Origin: an uncultured Acidimicrobiaceae bacterium
GTDB lineage: Bacteria; Actinomycetota; Acidimicrobiia; Acidimicrobiales; MedAcidi-G1
Length of the DNA: 6,881 nucleotides
Assembly (NCBI GenBank): GCA_913054115.1
Contig: CAJXIS010000116.1
Location: 1-6,881, forward strand
Direction: 5' to 3'
In this document: positions 1 to 4,101 of the stretch, piece after piece
Position numbering within the stretch: position 1 is the first letter of the stretch
Layout: every line of letters starts with the position of its first letter
The notes under the pieces: model-generated
Databases searched by the model: none
What the model was told of the DNA's origin: nothing
What the model saw: only the letters and a program-made list of their open reading frames with translations
Program-made: the position numbers and the translations under genes

Positions 1-13
1 GGGGGGGGGGGCG

Positions 14-104
14 GGGAGGGGGGGGCGGGAGGGGCGGCCGGGAGGGGCGGCAGGGAGAGGCGGCAGGGAGGGGCTGCCAAGAGGGGCCGCCGGGAGGGGC
101 CGTC
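14..104. repeat. G-rich 13-bp tandem array, 7 copies
   Basis: Seven adjacent units of exactly 13 bp can be laid out at 14-26, 27-39, 40-52, 53-65, 66-78, 79-91 and 92-104. The consensus is close to GGGAGGGGCGGCC, and the copies differ from it at a few positions each. The plus strand has many runs of three or more G at short spacing, so G-quadruplex formation is plausible. The array meets the stop codon of the patatin-like gene (TGA on the minus strand, 105-103), so in that gene's transcript it would be a C-rich 3' untranslated tract. Bases 1-13 are almost pure G and may be further degraded copies or poor sequence at a contig end. Confidence 0.85.
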
Positions 105-1095
105 AGGATGAAGGGTTCAGAGCCGGGGTGCTGGTCCCGATGCGTGCGAGCAGATCACGGGCACGGTCCGAGGCGGGGTGGGCCAGCCGTGCCAGGGCCG
201 AAATCCGGGCGGTTGTGCAGACCGGACCGTTGGACGAAGGGTCCAGGTCGTCGGAGCCACGAATGTCGAGGTCGGTTGCTGTCGGCTCGAGGACGAGGAC
301 CGTCGTCCCCCGTTTTCGGATGCCGGCGACCTCGCGGGCGAGCGTGCGGCTGTGCCAGGCCCGGCCGAGTGGGCCACCGGGCCAACCGTCGAGACCGCGC
401 ACCGCCGTCATCGAGGACGACACGACGACCAGGTCGAGGCCGAGCGTGGCGAGCAGGTCGGCGTTGGTGGTCGAGTGGATGCCCCCGTCGAGGTAGCGGC
501 GACCGGCCGACTCGACCGGCCGGAGGAAGCCCGGCACGGCACAGGAGGCGTGGACGGCTGTGCCGATGTCGGCTTCGATGTCGTCGCGGCCGAAGACGGC
601 CCGCTTGCCGGAACCGAGATCGACGGCACAGATCCACGTCGGCTGGTCGGGCCAACGCCCCGGGTGGACCTGTTCGGCCCGTTCCCGGAAACAGGTCCCG
701 TCGACCGTTCCCTCGGGGAGCAGGCCGGCGAGGGCGACGACGGGGCGGGGACGTCCCCGCCCGAACAGCCCACGGGCGACCAGCACCGGGTTTGCCGGTC
801 GTCGGGACTCCGGTCGGGGCGGAGTCGTCGGCAGGTTGAATGCGGTGGTCACGCGATCGGCGATCTCTTGGCCTTCGGGGGTGAGCGGACGACCGGTGTA
901 GTAGGCGGCCTGGTCGATGGCGCTGAGGCCGGAGCGCAGCGTCACGGCCGTGGTCGATCCGGCACTGGTCCCGACGACCACGTCGGCCGTTCGGGGGTCC
1001 CAGCCGGTGGCCTCGGCGAGGGCCGAGAGCACGCCGGCGTGGTGGGCGGCGGCGTGCATGCCTCCGGCGCCGAGTACGAGCCCCACGGTGATCAT
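103..1095 (-). CDS. Patatin-like phospholipase family protein (serine acyl hydrolase)
   Basis: The product has 330 residues. Patatin-family enzymes are serine lipid acyl hydrolases with a Ser-Asp dyad, and this protein carries both elements: the nucleophile elbow GTSAG at residues 42-46 (Ser44) and the DGG motif at 203-205 (Asp203). The N-terminus (VGLVLGAGG, 4-12) gives the first beta strand and a glycine oxyanion loop. The loop continues as MHAAAHHAGVL and lacks the Arg/Lys seen in the classical GGGxRG form; from memory this variant is common in actinobacterial members. No signal peptide or membrane segment is visible, so it is probably cytosolic or peripheral. The ATG at 1095 was chosen because the oxyanion strand follows at once. 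The longer frame to 1539 would run antisense through the helicase gene. No clear Shine-Dalgarno sequence precedes this ATG. The gene is divergent from the helicase gene. Substrate is unknown. Confidence 0.88.
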   Translation of the reverse strand: MITVGLVLGAGGMHAAAHHAGVLSALAEATGWDPRTADVVVGTSAGSTTAVTLRSGLSAIDQAAYYTGRPLTPEGQEIADRVTTAFNLPTTPPRPESRRPANPVLVARGLFGRGRPRPVVALAGLLPEGTVDGTCFRERAEQVHPGRWPDQPTWICAVDLGSGKRAVFGRDDIEADIGTAVHASCAVPGFLRPVESAGRRYLDGGIHSTTNADLLATLGLDLVVVSSSMTAVRGLDGWPGGPLGRAWHSRTLAREVAGIRKRGTTVLVLEPTATDLDIRGSDDLDPSSNGPVCTTARISALARLAHPASDRARDLLARIGTSTPALNPSS

Positions 1096-1187
1096 GGCGT
1101 CATGGTCGCACGCGACGGCCCCGGAGAGGTGCCCGGGGGCGTGCCGGGGTGTGCCCGGAGGGGTGCCGTGCGATATGAGCCGCCCGG

Positions 1188-1193
1188 TAGAAT
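1188..1193 (+). promoter_or_regulatory. Possible -10 box (TAGAAT) for the helicase gene
   Basis: TAGAAT fits the actinobacterial TAnnnT type of -10 element and lies 129 bp before the helicase start. Transcription would begin near 1199-1201, at the left arm of the dyad at 1200-1220. No good TTGAC-like -35 hexamer is visible at 16-19 bp spacing, so the call rests on the -10 box and its position only. Confidence 0.4.
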
Positions 1194-1199
1194 CTCTCT

Positions 1200-1220
1200 C
1201 CGGCCAAAACGCGTGGCCGG
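1200..1220. promoter_or_regulatory. Perfect inverted repeat at the presumed helicase transcript start
   Basis: CCGGCCA at 1200-1206 and TGGCCGG at 1214-1220 are exact reverse complements separated by 7 bases. The dyad starts about 7 bp after the -10-like box. It could be an operator covering +1 or a hairpin at the very 5' end of the messenger RNA. It does not match the rifamycin-associated element (an inverted repeat around GGGGCTTGC) as I recall it from actinobacterial helR promoters. The regulator, if any, is unknown. Confidence 0.5.
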
Positions 1221-1227
1221 GCCTTTC

Positions 1228-1291
1228 GAACCCCGGCACCGAACCCCGGCGCCGAACCCCGGCACCGAACCCGGGATTGAACCCCGAAACC
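1228..1291. repeat. 13-bp tandem array in the helicase leader, 5 copies
   Basis: Five contiguous units begin with GAACCC: 1228-1240, 1241-1253, 1254-1266, 1267-1278 (12 bp) and 1279-1291. The consensus is GAACCCCGGCACC. The first and third copies are identical, the second differs by one base, and the last two are more diverged. The array lies between the presumed promoter and the Shine-Dalgarno of the helicase gene, so it would be in the 5' untranslated region. It has the same period as the array at 14-104 but a different sequence. Confidence 0.85.
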
Positions 1292-1305
1292 GTCCTCGAG
1301 CACCC

Positions 1306-1310
1306 AGGAG
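1306..1310 (+). promoter_or_regulatory. Shine-Dalgarno AGGAG of the helicase gene
   Basis: AGGAG (continuing as AGGAGAA) lies 11 bases before ATG 1322. This supports that start over the longer upstream open frame beginning at 917. The spacing is a little long but workable. Confidence 0.6.
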
Positions 1311-1321
1311 AACCGGTCGAG

Positions 1322-3388
1322 ATGCACCCCGAACTCGTCTCGGAGCAGAAGTACCTGGATGATGCATACACGTGCCTCCTGGATGCCCGGGAACGCGCTA
1401 TCCAACTCAAGGACATGGTCGAGGTGGGTCGAGGTGGCACCAACCAGGCCAGGTCCGAGCGGGAGGCCATCTGGGAGGCGGTCGCCGCCCGCCTGAACCA
1501 ACTCGACATGGGTGACGCTGCCCTCGTCTTCGGTCGCATCGACCAGGACGAAGGCAGCGATGGAGAGTCGGGTGACCGCTTCTACATCGGCCGGGTCGGG
1601 GTCTGGGACGAAGAGCAGGAGCCGGTGGTCGTCGACTGGCGGGCTCCGATCGCCGAGGCCTTCTATCGGGCGACCGGTCGTATGCCGATGGGACTCGAAC
1701 GTCGCCGCCACTTCGTGAGTCGGGGACGGGAGCTGGTGGCGATCGAGGACGAACTGTTCGGCGACGTCGAGCGTTTCCGCGAGCCCGGCGGCCTCCGTGG
1801 CCAGGGTGCGCTCATCGCTGCGCTCGAGACCGCCCGCACCGGTCGCCTGGGCGACATCGTCGGCACCATCCAGGCCGAACAGGATCTGATCATCCGGGCA
1901 CCCCTCGCCGGCGTGCTGGCCGTGCAGGGTGGGCCGGGCACGGGCAAGACCGTCGTGGCGCTCCACCGGGCGGCCTACCTGCTCTACACGAACCGGTTTC
2001 CCCTCGAGGGCCAGGGTGTCCTCGTGGTGGGCCCGAACCGCCTGTTCCTCGCCTACATCGAACAGGTGCTGCCATCGCTCGGCGAGGCAGGGATCGAACT
2101 GGCGACCCTGTCCGACATCGTGCGGGACACCAGCATCAGCGACCGGCACGATGCCGAGGAGGTCTCACGCCTCAAGGGCGACCTGCGCATGGTGCGATTC
2201 CTGTCACGTGCGGTGCGTACCCGACAGCGACCCCTGCGTGACGACCTCCGGGTCGGCTACGGGGTGCGGTGGCTACGCATCACGGTCGACCAGACGCAGC
2301 GGATCGTCACCGAGGCCCGGCGCCGGTTCCGGACCCACAACGCCGCCCGACGCTTCGTCGAGGACGAGTTCTTCCGGGTTCTGACCGCAAGCGCACGATC
2401 CGATCTCGAGGTCGAGGAGGTCCGTGAGAACCTGCAGGGAAAGTCGTCCATGCGCCTGGCACTTGATTGGATGTGGCCGGTGCTGAGCCCGTCGGAGCTG
2501 CTCAACGACCTGTTTGGTTCACGGGCGCTGATCCGGGCCGCCGGTCCGTCGCTCACCGACGACGAGGTCGATGCACTCCATCGCCAGCGGTCGGCCGAAC
2601 CTGACGGCATCCGCTGGAGCGCCTCCGACGCCCCGCTGCTCGACGAGGTCCGGTCGGCGCTCGGGGCCCGACCCGGGAGCGGGGGTCTCGAAGCCGTCCG
2701 CACCTATGGCCACATCGTCATCGACGAGGTCCAGGACCTTTCACCGATGGGGCTGCGGATGCTCGAGCGCCGTTCACTGAACGGATCGATGACCGTGGTT
2801 GGCGACATCGCCCAGGCCACGGGTGCGTGGGCGCATGACGGGTGGGCCAGCATCCTCGACCACCTGCCCAAGAAGCGGTTGCCCCAGCGCTACGAGCTGA
2901 CGGTCGGCTACCGGATCCCCGGTCCGCTCATGGGTCTGGCCGCCCGGGTCCTGGCCGTGGCCGCACCGGACCTCAAGCCTCCGGTCGCCGTTCGGGACGA
3001 CGGCGGCGAACCGCGATTCGTGGAAGCCGCAGGGGGCGTCGCCGCCGAAGTGGCGCGGATCGTTGCCGAGGAGTCGGCGGCGGTCGAGCCGGGCAACCTG
3101 GCGGTGATCGTGGCGGCCTCGCAGGTCGATGAGGTCGAGTCCGCACTGGAGGCAGCCGGCATCGAGTTCGGCCGGCCGAACCGGCATGGGCTGGATGCAT
3201 CGGTGGCCGTCGTGCCGGTGTCGCTCGTGAAGGGCCTCGAGGTCGATGCGGCGGTCGTCGTCGAGCCGTCCCGGATCGTGGCCGAACAGGTGCAGGGACT
3301 ACGTGCGCTCTACGTGGCCCTCACCCGCGCCACCCAGCGGGTATCGATCGTCCACGCCGAGCCGCTTCCAGAGGTTCTCGAGGACTGA
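1322..3388 (+). CDS. helD: HelD/HelR-like UvrD-family ATPase (RNA polymerase recycling factor)
   Basis: The product has 688 residues and belongs to the superfamily 1 helicase-like HelD group. Known members use ATP to pull stalled RNA polymerase off DNA, and some (HelR) displace rifamycins. Visible motifs are the QAEQD stretch at 184-188, Walker A GGPGTGKT at 203-210, Walker B IVIDEVQD at 465-472, motif III GDIAQAT at 494-500, GYR at 529-531, VKGLE at 636-640 and YVALTRA at 664-670 with its arginine finger. The N-terminal 55 residues look helical and charged, like the coiled-coil arm of the family. The segment 126-155 (RRRHF, DELFGD) is also family-like. Residues 261-460 lie between the two halves of domain 1A, where HelD proteins carry their polymerase-binding insertion. 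At 688 residues it is somewhat shorter than M. smegmatis HelD (about 736) or B. subtilis HelD (about 774). Start chosen from AGGAG and the conserved EQKYLDDAY beginning. Whether it acts on rifamycins cannot be judged from this sequence. Confidence 0.88.
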   Translation: MHPELVSEQKYLDDAYTCLLDARERAIQLKDMVEVGRGGTNQARSEREAIWEAVAARLNQLDMGDAALVFGRIDQDEGSDGESGDRFYIGRVGVWDEEQEPVVVDWRAPIAEAFYRATGRMPMGLERRRHFVSRGRELVAIEDELFGDVERFREPGGLRGQGALIAALETARTGRLGDIVGTIQAEQDLIIRAPLAGVLAVQGGPGTGKTVVALHRAAYLLYTNRFPLEGQGVLVVGPNRLFLAYIEQVLPSLGEAGIELATLSDIVRDTSISDRHDAEEVSRLKGDLRMVRFLSRAVRTRQRPLRDDLRVGYGVRWLRITVDQTQRIVTEARRRFRTHNAARRFVEDEFFRVLTASARSDLEVEEVRENLQGKSSMRLALDWMWPVLSPSELLNDLFGSRALIRAAGPSLTDDEVDALHRQRSAEPDGIRWSASDAPLLDEVRSALGARPGSGGLEAVRTYGHIVIDEVQDLSPMGLRMLERRSLNGSMTVVGDIAQATGAWAHDGWASILDHLPKKRLPQRYELTVGYRIPGPLMGLAARVLAVAAPDLKPPVAVRDDGGEPRFVEAAGGVAAEVARIVAEESAAVEPGNLAVIVAASQVDEVESALEAAGIEFGRPNRHGLDASVAVVPVSLVKGLEVDAAVVVEPSRIVAEQVQGLRALYVALTRATQRVSIVHAEPLPEVLED

Positions 3389-3414
3389 GGAAACTCTCTC
3401 CAGGCGGAATCCCC

Positions 3415-3428
3415 GACGGCAGGCCGTC
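3415..3428. other. Small hairpin just after the helicase gene
   Basis: GACGG at 3415-3419 and CCGTC at 3424-3428 form a perfect 5-bp stem with a CAGG loop, 26 bp beyond the helicase stop. No T-tract follows, so on its own it is a weak candidate for termination or for protecting the transcript's 3' end. Confidence 0.3.
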
Positions 3429-3477
3429 CTGTCACATCCGCGACGTAACCTCGTCTCGAGCACCTCCCCCAGACCCG

Positions 3478-3497
3478 ACCCGGCGTCCTTGCCGGGT
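3478..3497 (+). terminator. Terminator-like hairpin between helicase and coiled-coil gene
   Basis: ACCCGGC at 3478-3484 and GCCGGGT at 3491-3497 form a perfect 7-bp GC-rich stem with a 6-base loop. A pyrimidine-rich CTCTTCTCT follows at 3501-3509, which is a poor T-tract. It may end the helicase transcript. It lies only 33 bp before the next start codon, so it could equally be a leader hairpin of the small gene. Confidence 0.5.
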
Positions 3498-3517
3498 GGG
3501 CTCTTCTCTGGATGATC

Positions 3518-3525
3518 GGAAGGTG
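3518..3525 (+). promoter_or_regulatory. Shine-Dalgarno of the coiled-coil membrane protein
   Basis: GGAAGGTG, a purine-rich Shine-Dalgarno-like stretch, lies 5 bases before ATG 3531 and supports that start. Confidence 0.6.
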
Positions 3526-3530
3526 CAAGA

Positions 3531-3938
3531 ATGCAGGTGGATGAACGAGGTCGACAATCGCTGCGAGAGCGGCTCGAGGCAGTGCTGGGCGACCAGCCGG
3601 CCGATGTCCTGATGGAACTCCTCGCTCCGCCGCCCGGTGACTGGCTGGAGTTGCTGCGTGGCGACTTCAGCGCCCTGAACGCCCGGCTGGACCAGATCGA
3701 CGCCCGGTTCGATCAGATCGACACCCGACTGGATGGGATCGACACCCGACTGGATGGGATCGACACCCGACTGGATGGGATCGACGCCCGGCTGGATGCT
3801 GCGGATCGACGCATCGAGGGGGGCGAGTCCCGGCTGACCCTTCAGACGGCCGAACTCACGAAGACGATCGTCTTCACCGGGATCACCGTCGCCATGAGCA
3901 CCTGGGGTCTGCTCTTCGGCGCCATAGCATTTGGCTGA
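3531..3938 (+). CDS. Small coiled-coil protein with C-terminal membrane anchor, unknown function
   Basis: I do not recognise a characterised family; the product has 135 residues. An N-terminal helical part (10-43, LRERLEAVLG...WLELL) resembles the start of many small actinobacterial hypothetical proteins. Eight heptads follow at 49-104 of the type I-D-x-R-L-D-x, with hydrophobic residues at the first and fifth positions, predicting a long, highly acidic and basic coiled coil. Residues 112-134 (IVFTGITVAMSTWGLLFGAIAFG) form one membrane-spanning helix at the very C-terminus, so the coiled coil probably faces the cytoplasm as a tail-anchored protein; that topology is inferred. There is no signal peptide. 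Three of the heptads are encoded by identical 21-bp repeats. It lies 142 bp after the helicase gene on the same strand and converges on the permease gene. It may be an oligomerising scaffold, but nothing here shows its partner. Confidence 0.8.
   Translation: MQVDERGRQSLRERLEAVLGDQPADVLMELLAPPPGDWLELLRGDFSALNARLDQIDARFDQIDTRLDGIDTRLDGIDTRLDGIDARLDAADRRIEGGESRLTLQTAELTKTIVFTGITVAMSTWGLLFGAIAFG
3717..3779 (+). repeat. Three perfect 21-bp in-frame repeats encoding coiled-coil heptads
   Basis: Copies at 3717-3737, 3738-3758 and 3759-3779 are identical at every base, and each encodes IDTRLDG. The flanking heptads (3696-3716 and 3780-3800) are diverged versions. Identity at synonymous positions points to recent expansion by slippage or unequal recombination. 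A change in copy number would keep the frame and alter coiled-coil length by one heptad each time. Confidence 0.92.
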
Positions 3939-4101
3939 CCGCGGGTTCGCTCTTGCGGATTCCTGGTTCCGGTCCGGTTCGAACGACCCGGGGCTGGTCG
4001 CCCCCAGTGCTCCCGAGTGCATCTCGACTGCATCTCGACTGCTCCCGACTGCTCCCGACTGCTCCCGACTGCTCCCGACTGCTCCCGACTGCTCCCGAGT
4101 G
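3939..4101. other. Convergent spacer between coiled-coil gene and permease gene
   Basis: The two genes run toward each other across this 163-bp spacer. The left part (3939-4008) holds only a weak hairpin, GGGGC at 3990-3994 with GCCCC at 4000-4004 and a 5-base loop, which has no T-tract on either side. The rest is the 10-bp tandem array. A bidirectional terminator is expected in such a place, but none is convincing. Confidence 0.6.
4009..4100. repeat. 10-bp tandem array in the convergent spacer
   Basis: Five perfect consecutive copies of GCTCCCGACT fill 4041-4090. Variant units flank them: GCTCCCGAGT at 4009-4018 and 4091-4100, and the 11-bp GCATCTCGACT at 4019-4029 and 4030-4040. The array ends one base before the permease stop codon (TAG, 4104-4102 on the minus strand), so it would form the 3' untranslated region of that transcript. 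The 10-bp period is close to one turn of the double helix. There are no spacers, so it is not a CRISPR array. Confidence 0.92.

Larger units (their letters stand above)
1096..1321. other. Divergent intergenic region between patatin-like gene and helicase
   Basis: This 226-bp spacer must hold the promoters for both divergent genes. It contains degenerate GTGCC(C)GG repeats at about 1129-1170, a -10-like TAGAAT at 1188-1193, a perfect dyad at 1200-1220, a 13-bp tandem array at 1228-1291 and the helicase Shine-Dalgarno at 1306-1310. GTGCCGGGGT at 1141-1150 is an exact inverted copy of ACCCCGGCAC at 1230-1239 and again at 1256-1265, so the two repeat groups could pair across the presumed start of transcription. 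No clear promoter could be assigned to the patatin-like gene. Confidence 0.75.

Noticed and set aside
917..1321. N-terminal extension of the helicase by 135 residues
   Set aside because: It overlaps the patatin-like gene, is Pro/Arg-rich and encodes the leader repeats. ATG 1322 has an AGGAG and begins the family-like sequence.
1096..1321. Rifamycin-associated element upstream of the helicase
   Set aside because: I looked for the GGGGCTTGC-type inverted repeat known from helR promoters and did not find it. The dyad at 1200-1220 has a different sequence.
178..1362. Plus-strand open frame of 394 codons opposite the patatin-like gene
   Set aside because: It is antisense to a gene with clear catalytic motifs. 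Its translation is Gly/Arg-rich low complexity with no recognisable domain, which is typical of high-GC shadow frames.
1096..1539. N-terminal extension of the patatin-like protein by 148 residues
   Set aside because: It would run antisense through the helicase start and the leader repeats. The extension has no domain, and the family normally begins just before the glycine loop, as at ATG 1095.
1100..2149. Minus-strand open frame of 349 codons opposite the helicase
   Set aside because: It is a shadow of the helicase reading frame, with no motif and a low-complexity composition.
3971..3990. tRNA T-loop-like GGTTCGAAC
   Set aside because: The flanking bases do not make a proper 5-bp T stem, and there is no acceptor, D or anticodon arm nearby.
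4009..4100. CRISPR array
   Set aside because: The units are 10-11 bp and directly adjacent, with no spacers, and no cas genes are nearby.
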